From the NCBI GenBank assembly GCA_038496445.1, contig JALMLS010000017.1, positions 186,001 through 250,000 on the forward strand: a stretch of DNA of 64,000 nucleotides. The letters run 5' to 3'. Position numbers and translations under genes: made by a program. Origin of the DNA: Trichosphaerium sp. ATCC 40318 (lineage: Eukaryota > Discosea > Flabellinia > Trichosidae). Below are positions 50,250 through 62,200 of the stretch, in pieces. Each line of letters opens with the position of its first letter. The stretch's first letter is position 1. A model generated the notes under the pieces. The model was not told where the DNA came from, made no database searches, and was given only the letters and a program-made list of their open reading frames with translations.

Positions 50250-51080
50250 ATGTTTTGTTTTGGTATTGTACTTCTCTTCCTTCTCGTCGTCCGTAGCCAA
50301 CCATCTCTCAAATTTGTTGATAAAGAAGTAAACAGTGATGTATTGGTTGCAACAACCAAGTCTGGAACACGTGTACTTGCCAGGTATACCAAACACAAAG
50401 ACAAACCGAAGAATTGGCGTAAAGAACAGAAACAGAAGCTGAAGACGGAAAGAAGAATTCAAGGTCTGTTCGAATTTTGTCCTTACATAGCTCCAGAACC
50501 AAAGCACTTTAGAACAAAAACACTCGGATACACAATTTACTACGAGAAACAAGTAACAGCAAAAGAGTTTTGTTTTGCTAACGAGCGTGATGACGCATGG
50601 GCGGCTGGTGTTCTCTCATCGGTGCTAAAAGCTGTAGAACAACTTCAGGAGGAGGGTATTGTCCACAGGAACATCAAAGGCGAAACGATAAACATCCTTC
50701 CTGACGGTCGAGCACAACTTACAAACTTTTCGAACGCTAAACACGTGTCTGACCTCAATTCAAAAGAACCATTCTGTGGGACTCCAGGATACGTAGTACC
50801 TTATAAAAACAATCAAGTGAATGGAGATATGTATGCAGTAGGCACTCTCGCACTTGAACTCGCTCTCGGTATTGATAACACTCCTCTCCCTTTCTCGTCC
50901 AGATTACAATTTAATCCGATGGATTGGGTCGTTAATGAAATGGAGCGTGAACGTATGGAGGTGGAATTCGGCTCTGACGTGAAGAATAACATGTTGTTAG
51001 ACTTCGTTAAAGAATGCTCGAAATCCGATGCCGACGTTAAGGTACTGATGTCACACCCTTATCTCTTCACTCTCGAATAA
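50250..51080 (+). CDS. Secreted or membrane-anchored protein-kinase-like pseudokinase, intronless
   Basis: A single exon of 276 residues. The N terminus MFCFGIVLLFLLVVRSQPSL is a signal peptide. The body follows a protein kinase C-lobe: a helix VLSSVLKAVEQLQEEG leads into IVHRNIKGETIN, where the catalytic HRD aspartate is asparagine. LTNFSNAK stands where DFG should be, so the metal-binding aspartate is also asparagine. CGTPGYVVPYK replaces the APE motif, and DMYAVGTLALELALG is helix F. The N-lobe lacks a clear glycine loop and the VAIK lysine position reads VLARYTK. It is therefore predicted to be catalytically inactive. AATAAA lies at 51115-51120. The absence of introns contrasts with its neighbours and may point to retroposition. 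Confidence 0.7.
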   Translation: MFCFGIVLLFLLVVRSQPSLKFVDKEVNSDVLVATTKSGTRVLARYTKHKDKPKNWRKEQKQKLKTERRIQGLFEFCPYIAPEPKHFRTKTLGYTIYYEKQVTAKEFCFANERDDAWAAGVLSSVLKAVEQLQEEGIVHRNIKGETINILPDGRAQLTNFSNAKHVSDLNSKEPFCGTPGYVVPYKNNQVNGDMYAVGTLALELALGIDNTPLPFSSRLQFNPMDWVVNEMERERMEVEFGSDVKNNMLLDFVKECSKSDADVKVLMSHPYLFTLE

Positions 51081-51565
51081 AAACATCAAAAAATGTATAA
51101 ATAGCTATTTGTAAAATAAAAAATTATGACGTATTGATGGTAAGAATTGCCACCACGTGGCGAAAAGATGTTTCGGAGGTTGGTGGCTTTTGTTTAACGA
51201 TTTAAAAAATAGTACATTTTAAATTGTGCATTGACAACAGGTCATATTAATATCTTACAATTCTCGCATTGTTTCCCTTCGTGTTTTATCCTGTTGAGAA
51301 AACTGTAGTTTAAATACAGGTGATTTGAAGTATCAACAAAACGGTTTAAAACAAATACGGTTGAGTTTTTAACCACATGTGCACCGTTTTCTTGTGCCAC
51401 CACACCTGCGATTGGACGGACGTTAGAGCTAGCGCTACGTTGAACGGAAACGTACACGTGTGACTTTTTTTCACAAAGTACGCTTTATGTCTCTAGGTGT
51501 TGCTACTACGTCACGTGACGGACAGGTAAAGTTGGGTATTTCTTGTTTTCAATACAGAGTCAGTT
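51081..51565. other. Intergenic region with possible small minus-strand exon
   Basis: A minus-strand frame over 51457-51242 ends HEGKQCENCKILI. It has no ATG and would need an upstream exon, so it is not called as a gene. Three CACGTG sites lie at about 51153, 51457 and 51513. Otherwise nothing is seen. Confidence 0.35.
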
Positions 51566-51775
51566 ATGAACAGGGACATATCACAAATACATGCAGCTAC
51601 CCTCATACGATACAGACGACACTTTTATCCGGTTAAGCCAATAAAGACTGTTTATTTTGACGTAAACTTGTGTTGTGCTATTTATCCGCTAGAATACCAA
51701 GCACAGCGTCAAAATATCGTTGAGTACCGGAATACTAAAACCACTATCACACCCGATAAAGCTTGGCGAGAATAA
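51566..51775 (+). CDS. Small hypothetical protein
   Basis: A single exon of 69 residues, ATG at 51566 (MNRDISQIHAATLIRYRRHF), with the middle VYFDVNLCCAIYPLEYQAQR and the end TPDKAWRE, TAA. There is no transmembrane segment or known motif. The basic, aromatic N terminus and size resemble small mitochondrial complex subunits, but I cannot name one. It stops only 32 bp before the next start codon on the same strand, which is tight but possible in this compact genome. Confidence 0.4.
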   Translation: MNRDISQIHAATLIRYRRHFYPVKPIKTVYFDVNLCCAIYPLEYQAQRQNIVEYRNTKTTITPDKAWRE

Positions 51776-51807
51776 GGGTCTCTTTACCAAAAAAACCCAA
51801 AAGATAT

Positions 51808-54359
51808 GCAACAAACGTTTCTGATCGCTTATACGTTGATATTACTTATCAGTGGCGCAAACAGCGTAACAAGCACGTGATATTATCCACAAAAGCATGG
51901 ATTTAGCCCAAAATCGACTGACAATTGTTGCTTTAGTTACTACAAACTTAAACGGGCCTTGCGGGAATGATATTACTTGCTATATAGAGGGAGAAACAAA
52001 CATCACTGAAATTGTATTGGGACCTTTTAATCATACCGCACAGTCCCTTACAAGGTACTCTATGACAGACAACATTGTCATACGATCAGGTAGAATTAAA
52101 CAAGATAAAAAAAAAAAAGGCAAGAGCCGCTCTTACGCCTTTTTCGTAGATTCTCCACAAAGTATCACGTGCGCGGACATTACTTATAGTATAGAGTTTA
52201 CAGCAAACGCTTATGAAATGACATTTACCAATATACTTTTCGAACGTTGTAGATTGACCATAGCCAACGTAGGCGATGTTAATATTCAGTGCGTGTTTTC
52301 AGACAAAACGAAAAAAGAAAACCTTTTTATGGATTTTATCCATGATTTTTTTTTTTAACGCTAGTAACTAGAAATTGCTCATTTACTGGCGCGCCGAATG
52401 GTCAACGGCCTGCTCTTAGTATTTCTATTGGGTACGAATTTTTATTACTGTACTTGCACGTGATATTGATAATCTTGTTGTACTACAGAAAAGTTATCAG
52501 CATAGACAATACTGTATTTGTAGATAATCAACTTGTTTCGGCCTTTGTCTCAACAGGATCAGCATTCAGGGCAACAACAATCAACACTATAATAATGACG
52601 GATACACAATTTCGAAACAATTGTATACTAAAACCAAGAAACGAAGCTCAAGGTGGTGCTGTACACATCAATGGAGCCACAAGGGTACCCAACAAAAAAA
52701 AACAGACGCAGCTAATTTTCTTTGAAGCTTGTGATTGACAGATGCCTTTTCGTTGATGATAAGATCGATTCAGGTATTACAATTCACCATCTCAAAGTTT
52801 AATAATTCCTCTTTATTACATAGACAGTATTGCGGATATTCGAGGCGGAGCAATATTTATAGTAGCATCAGAAACAACGATCAGAAATTCAGTTTTCAGA
52901 GAAAACACTGCCGTAGCAACGAATGATGGAAAGAGAATAGGTGGAAAAGGTAATATTATTGTTTGAATTAGGTTATCTGATATTGTCCAAGGATGTGCTG
53001 TATACGTGGAACAGTTATCGACTTATGAAAGTGTAGTATTTTCAAATAACTGCCCAGGTACTTCAAAATTCTACCGCTCTTTACAGTTTCTAAGGAAGCT
53101 TTTTAAATGAATGCCCAGGTCAGTATGATGAGCGAGCTGAAGGAACTGCTATTTATAGTGCGCATAGAGTAGTATTGAGGTATTCTGTACCCTTTTTTCA
53201 TTCGCCAAAGTTTGATTTGTAACTGATTTGTATTAGAAACACAGCATTGAAAGAGTGTATGTAGTATATTGGCAGCTTGGTTTTAAATAATTTTTGTATA
53301 GCAACAAATGGCCCAGATGTTTTCTGCCTTGGAGACAAGTCCGATTTAAAACTGGAAGGAACAGTATTGTATTGTGATGGTGTACCAATTAATACAAACT
53401 GCCCAATCATTGGTAACCATCCAAATACTTACTACACCATTACTCACTCTTTTGTCATCAAGGGGACACTTCTAAGTGTGATTGTAACAATACTCTTTGC
53501 TGCACAAGTACAAAGCTCTTTTAATGAAATTTTTTTGTACTAACAACGACCTGTAGTCCCGAAAGATACACCCTTCGACCCTAAATATTCGACTTGCCCA
53601 GATGTGGTATTAAGTCATGCTCCAATACGCCAAGTTGCACGTGCGTTAATATTGACGTCAACGGGTTATATAACTATGACAACAAAAAAAACTGTTCCTT
53701 TTTGGAAGTAATGTTTTCTTTTCCTAGGCGTATGTACCAACTGTTCGTGTTTGGTGTGTCCTGCAGATATACTACTTAATAACACATCGAATCGTATTGA
53801 CGTTGTAATGAATGATGGATCATGGGTGAAAAAGGATACAGTAGCTATAATTACAAAAGACGTGGACAACCCAGAGTATTACTTTGAGGGATGCTTCACA
53901 AATCTTACAACTGGTACTTTTCATGTTGACGTCCAACAAGTCAATCCGAATATACACGACAGCCTACCACAAATTCTTTTATTGTGTGAAAACCCCCAAG
54001 TCCAACTCGAGAACAGTCACAGATGCCACACAAGTACTAGTCAAATTTCAGAAAAAGTGTACGTCAGTAAAAAAAAAACAAAGACACAAGTTTTTCTTAA
54101 TCTTGTCTAGGTTAATTGTCAAGTTTGATGAAAATGGAAAATGCAATACCAACAACTTCCCACTTGCTATCATAATTACCATGGTTGCATTAATAGTACG
54201 ATACTCTATCTTTATTGGGTGTTTTAACACGTGTTTCATGTACTAATAATCAACCAGGTCCTCGCAGCTGTATTGGCTGGAATAGCTTGTGCAGTACCAA
54301 AGATTCGTAGCTCAATAAGTGCAAACGAAGAAGTGACCCAATCAGATCACTCAGAATAA
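51808..54359 (+). CDS. Secreted/type I membrane protein with parallel beta-helix (Pmp-like) repeats
   Basis: ATG at 51808 gives a signal peptide (MQQTFLIAYTLILLISGANS). Exons then encode a beta-helix: ITCYIEGETNITEIVLGPFN, EMTFTNILFERCRLTIANVG, IDNTVFVDNQLVSAF and TLQ-like turns. EAQGGAVHINGAT and IRGGAIFIVASETTIRNSVF..ENTA are very close to the GGAI/FxxN repeats of polymorphic-outer-membrane-protein-type helices. Cysteine pairs recur. A single transmembrane helix near the C terminus (FPLAIIITMVALIV, then LAAVLAGIACAV) precedes a short tail ending VTQSDHSE, TAA at 54357-54359. It is likely a cell-surface protein; ligand unknown. The junction after the signal peptide may be another GCACGTGAT (GC-AG) intron at 51873-51906. 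Confidence 0.6.
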
Positions 54360-54659
54360 AATAAATACATTTAAAAACCAACCACGTCTACGCGCATTGA
54401 CAACTCTTTAACATGTACAACACCAAAGAATGACAAAATACTGTTGCTTAACTTACGATGTTAAGTCATCGAGCTCGGCCATTAGTATTTTCGCGATCGT
54501 TGTTTTTGAAAAAAATACCGTTTACCGGTAAGGATATGATCCAGCACGCGAAAATCCGCTATTAATGCTGTTTTTCGGTCGCCGCTACTTCGGAAAAAAA
54601 CAAAACAGCGAAAAATCGACCGGTTTTCCATAATCAGCAAACACCCCAAACACAACAAC
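54360..54659. promoter_or_regulatory. Upstream region of the GST gene with inverted TTTTCGCG motif
   Basis: ATTTTCGCG (54487-54495) and its exact reverse complement CGCGAAAAT (54547-54555) flank a ~50-bp spacer. An ACCGGT palindrome lies between them. These CG-rich motifs stand out in AT-rich sequence and resemble E2F-type sites, but regulatory function is only inferred. Confidence 0.3.
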
Positions 54660-55469
54660 ATGGCACAACAATTCGAAGGAAAACTATACCACAAAGCCTT
54701 TTGGAGCTCTAGCCGCCCAATGCAGGTACTTTGATTTTCCATTTTTCGTTCGCTTTACCTACGCGTAAACGCGTTTTCTACGCGTAGAGCAACCCAATAC
54801 TTACTTCTTTGACAGATAATCAACGAACTCTCACTACCAATCGAAATCGTACCAGTAGATAAACCAGAGTACTTTAAATCGGAAGAGTACCTCAAACTCA
54901 ACCCTAATGGCACCTGCCCTCTTTTCATATCTGCTGAGGTTACTTTGACGGAATCAACCGCAATATGCTTGTACCTACTAGACAAGTACGACAAAGGTAC
55001 TGACTAACATATCTTAATGTCTGCTTTCTAAAGTACCTTCTAGAGTTCAAGCTACAGCCTAAATACACAGATGTCGTTGCTAGAGCATCATTCTACCAAT
55101 GGGTAGCCTATGGACCTGCCACAATGTATCACATTTCAACACCTATTTTCGAACAGAAGGAATCAAAGGAGCCAAACCAAGCTATTGTTGAGAAGTATTC
55201 AAAGAAATGGACAACTACCTGTGGTCCAGTACTAGAGAAAGCTTTGGCCGGGAAGCAATACTTGCTAGGCGAATTCTCCGCTGCAGACATGGTCGTTGGG
55301 TATGCACTATTCACTACAAATCGAAAATTTCGTGCTTACCTCAGTTAGATTTGACGTATTTGCTGCGTTCTTCATTGAGATAATTGATCCAAAGGTACTC
55401 CCTAATGTACATGCATACATGCTTCGTCTAATGGAACGTGATTCATTCAAAAAGACGTACCCAATGTAA
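54660..55469 (+). CDS. Glutathione S-transferase family protein
   Basis: ATG at 54660 gives MAQQFEGKLYHKAFWSSSRP, an N-terminal thioredoxin-fold start with the S/R motif of GSTs. The exon after the intron at 54726-54815 continues LPIEIVPVDKPEYFKSEEYL and LNPNGTCPLFISAEVTLTES, with the proline-containing turn and the ES of the glutathione gamma-glutamyl site, then ICLYLLDKYDK. The C-terminal helical domain includes ARASFYQWVAYGPATMYHIS, LAGKQYLLGEFSAADMVVGY (N-capping box D) and a last exon VLPNVHAYMLRLMERDSFKK, TAA at 55467-55469. GSTs conjugate or isomerise using glutathione in detoxification. The class is not determined. Confidence 0.85.
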
Positions 55470-55651
55470 AAAAAGAAACCAATCTTGAGATGTTTTTCGA
55501 AGAAAATAAAATAAAATCCAACTCTACAAAAAAAAGCATTCTAAGGTAGCACTTTATTTAAATTTACATGCAATCCGTGCAATCAATTGCGTAATAAAAA
55601 AATACAAGAAATCAACAAAACGATGTTTGTTTTGGGGGGTTTAGAGACTCA

Positions 55652-58600
55652 CTACTTCTTGTATGAACTGTTTTGAAAAAATGAAGTTAGAGATAGTTGT
55701 TTCAAAATTCCAGAGGTGACATTCGCAAGTAACTTATGTCTCTTTTTTGGTGGTACTGCGTCATCTTGGCGCTTGCGCTTTTTAGCGGCTTGAACCTCTG
55801 GGGATCTTATAGGAGCTTGAACGTCTGGGGATCTTATAGGAGCGGCCAACAACGGAGGAGCAGCATCTGGGAGTATTTCATCGTCAATATCGGTTGAAGC
55901 ACCTGTCTCAGATACCGGCGAAGGAACAGGCGTGGTAATGGGTACAACACCTTCTTCTGGAGGTATTGCCGCTACATGGAAGTTAATAAACCAAAAAATT
56001 GCTAAGAATTAAGACGTACCTGCTCCAACAGGTAGTAATGCAGGCTTTGAGCTCTCTGGCATGTACAATCGCACGCGTTTCAGGTTAGGCATGTGAAAGA
56101 AGAAAAGCTTAACACGTTTAAGGTTAGGCATTGTGATAAGAGGCTGCGGCTTCCACCGTGGCGACTGCAGCTTTCTTTGTATTCTACAAAAGTTTATTAA
56201 CTTGGTTGAACTGAAACAGCTCTTAAACGCGTACCGTGACCTAGACTTCTTTGCTGTTCGAGATGAAGTAATAGGGATACTACTCCGTCTACGCCTCTTT
56301 TTTCTAAACCTTCCTTCATCAATCCATCTCTGAATATCGTACAAAGGCGCCTGCGGTTTGATTAGTTACAGTAAGTGCAGAAGTCAAACGGTTTTTTCTC
56401 AAGAATTAAAAAAGTCTTCGAACCTGGAATATTTGTTGCATGTTGGAATACACCTTTGCCTTCCACTTCTCGCGCTTACAAACCAAATCAAGGATTATTC
56501 TCGCTTGCTCCAACTCAGCACGTAAACGTCGCATAGCGTCAGCTTTTTGGTCTCCTGCTAACCGCAATAGTTGTGTAGAATGCTAGAAAAGTCAGAAGCC
56601 TATTATCACAAAACCCGGATGACAAATAACAAGCATACCTTAGGGCCTTGGCGTGGTTTTTTTGCGAATTCTTCTTGCGCTAGTAGCACTTCCAGACTCC
56701 GCAAAAGAGGTTTCTTCCCCTCGTTTTTTTTCCACCTCCTCTCTTTCCAATAGTCCACCACAGCTTTAAAATCCTGTGGACTGACTTCCTTGCTCATACG
56801 CGCGGCAATAAATTCTCGCGTAGCGGCACTGATAAACTTTCCCAAAACCACCTCACCCACTTCATTTTTCTTTTTGTGAACTAATTCATTCCGCTTTATC
56901 TAATGGGATAAAAAAAATAAGCGCCAAACCCCACAAAAACAAAAAAAAAATAAGAATTAAACAAAACTACAACATACCGTAGAATGGTAGTTACAGAATG
57001 TACAAGCTTCACCAGTTGCTTTTTTGGAGAGTAAAGGACTTTCAACATAATGACCATGAACTTGAGCGCAAGTTATGTGATACGCCTAGGAAACATCGTA
57101 AGTGACGTTCAAAACGATTTACAAAAAAAAAAAGAACAAGAGAAAAAAAAATCTCAAATAGGATTTCTTAGCACATACACCAAGACATCGACCATAAGAG
57201 CATTGAATACATCCACCACCTACACCACATATCTCACAAATAAGTCTCGACCTTGATTTATTCAATCGCGAGGTGTCTATCAGGCGCTCTTCCGTTTTGA
57301 GGTTTATCTCCGGAATGTAACGGGCACATTGAATATGCATCCACTTTCCACATGTAGTTCGTTGAACAGCACCACCTGGCTGAGGACACAGCTATTTAAT
57401 CATTAGTAATAAAGAATGTCAAGTATACTCCTAACCATGCATTTGAAAGCTTTACGGATCTTTGCAACGTCAAACTTATCGTTGCTTACTTTCACTTCCT
57501 ACGGAACAAAGAGAGTGAATACAAATTTGTTGGGTATCCTTGCAAACCTTTCTATAATTTTCTCCAGGATCAACAGTTTCAGTGCTTTGTTCATCTTCTG
57601 TACCAAACAGTGTTTGAAGTTGAGTTGCAGATAACCCTGTAAAACAATCTTTAATCACAACGTACTTTTATCAAAATATACATACCTCGTTCCTTAGCTA
57701 ATACATCACACCGATCACATAGCCAATCATCACTTGGTATTGTTTCGAGACCAACACAAACTAATTGAAAACTCGTCAAAAAAAAAAAAATAGCCGGCTT
57801 GCTTTTCAAAAAAAATGCTTACGCTGATGAGCAGCTAAATCACATCCATCACAAAACAATATCAGATTGTCTTCATATTGCTCACCATCATTACAAATCT
57901 GTACAACAACTTTAGAGAAGGAAAGAAAAAAAATAAAAAAAAGACAACAAAAATGTCAAATTAGCCTTTTTGCGTACTGTGCACGGTACATCGTCATCTT
58001 CAGGTGCAGGTTTATCGCTTTTTGTTGGTGATCCCTTACGAATATGGCGTTGGGCAAATTCGCGCTGTTTGAGGAGGTTTGTTAAACAAAGTTTTCACAT
58101 AATCGTGGAAAGGTTCAATAAAACGTTCATGTTGCTTACGTGTAAGAATGAAGTGTGCTCAAAGTAATCGAAACAAGTTTCTACCAAATCTTCATCAATA
58201 GTTGTTGTCTCATTTTTCTTTTTGTAGTCTGAGTGTATATTAGGTATTTGAGGTTTGTAATAGACGTAATAAACGGCAAAAGGATTTTTTTTTTAAACCA
58301 ATTCAGGAACGTATTTTTCTGGAATAGTTGAAAGGTGACTGTACCTTCTATCCAACGTTCGTCTTGCGTATTAACGTGGTACTCGACCATCCCATTCCAC
58401 TTTCCCATTAATGCGGGTTTATGAGTAACGTACTCGCTGGGCATTTCCCACGTATCAGAGGAATACACGGAACTGTAATCAGCAACTTCTCGCACACCTG
58501 GAATAAAAATGCAGTCTGTTGCTTGTTTCGGCTTTGTCTTCACATTCTCTGTCTTTTGAACGCTATCTGTGTCCTAAATCAGAAGTAAATAGCATAAAGT

Positions 58601-58719
58601 ATGGGTGGGATTACATTTGTTTCAAGCCATTTTATTTGTAGCGGTAAATCTATGTTAATCGGTCTCTCTCGTATATTTCTTTCCACAGGGCTTCGAAGCC
58701 GCGTTGCTTTTTTTTTCAT
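55652..58719 (-). CDS. EPL-PHD-ePHD chromatin protein (BRPF/JADE-like) with C-terminal PIP box
   Basis: The start at 58719 (MKKKATRLRSPVERNIRERP) leads to an Enhancer-of-polycomb-like stretch (IFIPGVREVADYSSVYSSDT, PSEYVTHKP). A PHD finger follows (QICNDGEQYEDNLILFCDGC, DLAAHQ, and LETIPSDDWLCDRCD), then an extended PHD: CVLCPQPGGAVQRTTCGKW, MHIQCARYIPEI, CEICGVGGGCIQCSYGRC, HVTCAQVHG and ACTFCNYH. This order is that of BRPF/JADE/yeast Nto1 scaffolds, which bind histone H3 and hold MYST acetyltransferases. Downstream comes a helical region (MSKEVSPQDFKAVVDYWKER), then basic repeats (MPNLKRVKL/MPNLKRVRL, APIRSPDVQ/APIRSPEVQ, KKRKRQ). The end is LKQLSLTSFFQNSSYKK, an exact PIP box. Stop TAG at 55652-55654. 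Confidence 0.75.
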
Positions 58720-59228
58720 CTGAAGCGAGTTTATGTTTTTACCCTCTTTTTTTGAACTTCAGCCCACCAAAATTGCTGCTTGACAGCCCTGTTAAAAGTT
58801 TGCAACGGTTACAAGATAAAACAATTCAATGCAACTTTTAATCGTTTGCAAGTCGCACCAACCGATTAAACAAGCACTTGGCTGCACAAAAACGAGTTTC
58901 GCGGTTAATTTTCTAACAACGCTTTACTACAGTTGACTAAAGGGCATTCAAAGCCCGCGCATATTATTGAAAACTGCATGTCGCTGTACTACATGGCACA
59001 TATCACTAAAACCACAAGTCCGGCGCTAATAATGGCGTTTGAGAACGCTTTCACCACGCTACAGAGTTAAATTGTGAATTATAGTGAGTGACGTTAGCGT
59101 CTTTAACGCCGTACGAGCAAAAAATGCAAACAAACATGAGTTTGCCATGTGCACGGCGATTGATGCTTATATCTCGCTGAGATTTGTACCACTTAACACA
59201 TTGTACCATAACTATACACGACAAACAA
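58720..59228. other. Divergent intergenic region
   Basis: About 510 bp between the EPL-PHD gene start and the start of the RTX-like gene on the other strand. It presumably holds both promoters. No gene is recognised. Confidence 0.4.
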
Positions 59229-62200
59229 ATGCAGCGCGTCTTGTTATTCATAGCCTTGGTAGCGTTGGCATTTGCCCAACGCCCTTTTAATGTTATTGAT
59301 ACCTATGAAGTGGCCAGTCGAGTAATAGTAACACCTGACGACAGAGAAAGCAACGTAACGCACCAATCCGACTCTTTTATTGGCGGCGAGAGGTTCACAC
59401 AGGCTACCTTTGTATCCGGTAATGAGCTTCAAATGCGCTGCGCTGTCACTCCTTCGCAGGACCCTATGACTATTGGCAATGTTTTTTCCATGTCCAGTGA
59501 TACTGGATTCATTGGAAGTTGCAGTCTTTTATATTCTGCTGTAGGAGGAGGTCCTTTTGACCCTCCAGAGGATTTTGTACAGTTTGGTGGAGGTATGTTT
59601 GTGTTTTATTTATTTTTTTCTTCTTTGTCGCCTGCACTAAAGCGATTTAATCACGTGCGAAAAAATCCTTTCTGGTTAAAAAAAATCGCCAAACGGAGGC
59701 TTCACAGTTATTAAAATCTGGAAGGAGATATTCTTTTTTTTTTTTTTTTTGAGTGGGTAACAAAAAAATCTCCACAAAAAAGAAGCGCTTTAATCATATT
59801 TTAACCACACTTTTTTTTAGATTGCTGGCTGATTGTTGTTGGTGAAGCTGATAATGAGAATACTATCTTTATCACCACAAGGACTCCTGCCGGTATTAGA
59901 TCAGTACAAACCTCAGAGGCAAGGAACATCCAACGCGGAGAAGAACGCTTTTGTTTACCTGCTGCCGGTGACCTTGAGGAGTACCGGAATGTCACTTCAT
60001 TTGAGCTTAGTGCTCGTGGTACTGGTATTGGTAACTCTGTAGATCTTCGAATCAATTTGGTTTGCTTTGCTAGTCGCGTGTCGTGTTGGCATGAGTTTTC
60101 TTTCCCTGGTATTAATGATCCTCCTCAGACAGGTATAAATTTGTTTGTGTACTATAAAGTTAACACTAGATTCAGGTGATGACGTAATGGTCACTCTCAT
60201 TTGTGTTAATTTAGCTTCAAATGCTACCACTTATGATATCGATTTCCCATTCCCTTCTGCTAGTGGCAATATTACATCAGGCTCATGTTCCGGTGGCGTA
60301 CGAACATTCCCCCCGTTTAAAGCTTTGACACTAACAATACTAGAATGCTGCTTCAATTGTCGACAACGCTTTAGTTGCAACCGATATTACACTTGCTCCG
60401 GATGGTATGATAACGTGTGAATTTGATGTCGTTCTCACAGGTAACCCATGTCGTTGACGAACTTGAGCTTAAAAAGACAATAGGAGAGGGCAACACCGGA
60501 CCAATCCAAGCAAACATCTTTAACCAAGATTCCACTGCTACATCTAGATCACATGGAATGGGACAAAGGTACCATTTAATACCTGTAGAAATGTTCAATC
60601 TCTAAACAATGTTTTTAGAGAAGGGGTACAACTCTGTGAGGACGGAGTACCATCCAACTTTACAATCGACCCAGCATTCTGTCCACCTTTCGCATTTGAT
60701 CCACTCGTCACAGCCAACTACAGGTTGTTGAACTCCCCTGATGGTGTAGAAAGTCCTCCTCCATATTGTCTCCGTCTTGACCATATCTTGCATGACGGTG
60801 CTGTTACACCACCAGGCGTACGTTAACGCGAACAACCAGTTAAACAAAAATCGTCTAACAAGAAAAAAACATAGGCTGTCCTCTTTGATTGTACTACCGG
60901 AACTGGCCTCGTTGTAGGTATCAGTGGTATGGACAATGCTGTACGCATCTCCGGATCTGTAATGGGTGGCGAGAAAGATCCTGATACAGGTGTTATCGTA
61001 AATCCATCTCTTCTCACTGTAGACATTGTCTTCAGGTACAACTCAAACACAATGGTTTATTCTTCATCATTATTAACAACCGTTTGTTTAGAGATTTTGT
61101 CCCTTCTAATGGTGGCATAGCTACTAATGATAGTCAAGCTATTGGTACTATTATGTTCCGTGGCGAAACATGGTTTATCAGAGGAAAGAGTGGCCCACCA
61201 GTACTTTACATCAGACCTCGTGGAGCTGGTGGTTCAGATATCACATTAGCGTAAGAACCTATTTTTTCTATTGTTAGTTCCTTTACCGTTGTCTAACACG
61301 GCATTTTTCCTAGTGGTTGGCTTGAGTTCTCTCGTAATGATTTCGGTCCTTACACAGCTGTATCTGTCAACGATTTCCTTGGTCTTATTGGAGAGTGTAT
61401 TGATACACGCGTTGACATTCCAGATCGCGCACCTATTGCTGCACAACCTACAATGGCTGTACCTACAGGCCCACCTACAATTGCCCCAACGGCGACACCA
61501 ACAACACGTGCACCAGCACTCGTTGCTAGTTGTCCTATTCGCTCGTGCAGTGACTGCAGTTGTTCTATGTGCCCACAATGCGCAAATGCTGCTTGTTCAA
61601 GATGTGATTTCGATAGTCCTGCATGTGAAAGAATTCTTACTAACTCTGGTAAGCTTGACTTTGGTTTTCTTTTTTTTTTTTACGTTTACTCTACGATGTG
61701 ACTAATTCCTTCTTAAAGGTGATGTTCAAATTGGACCTTCAAGATGTATCATCGTTTCTATGAGCGCAGTTGTTGGAGGTACAATTTTTTGTTTTTGGTG
61801 AATTGACACTTTGTATTTGTATACTTACTTTGTATCCGATAGATATTACTGGTACAGATGGAGATGATTGTGTTAGAGTTGAAACTGGTGGTGTTGTTAG
61901 ATCCATTGATCTCGGTGATGGAGACGATTGTGTAGATGCTCCTAGCGCAATTGCAACTACCGGTGGTATCCGAACAGGTAAGTGGCTTCATACAAGTCAT
62001 AAATAAGTAAAAACGTATCGTTTGCTTATTGTTTTATCAAAAAAGGTGATGGTAATGATCACGTCCACCTCATCACCCCATTGGAAGTCGCTTCTGTCGA
62101 TACAGCTGAAGGAGACGATTGTGTAGAGATTGATATGAGTGGTGATAGTAATACTCAATTATTAACTGGAACTGGTGATGATTGTGTCCGTATGGTCGGT

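Noticed and set aside
51242-51457. Minus-strand frame ending HEGKQCENCKILI
   Set aside because: There is no ATG and no convincing upstream exon could be assembled, so it is only noted in the intergenic entry.
61246-61578. Minus-strand Cys/Trp-rich frame opposite the linker of the RTX-like protein
   Set aside because: It is the complement of the Thr/Pro and cysteine codons of the real coding strand.
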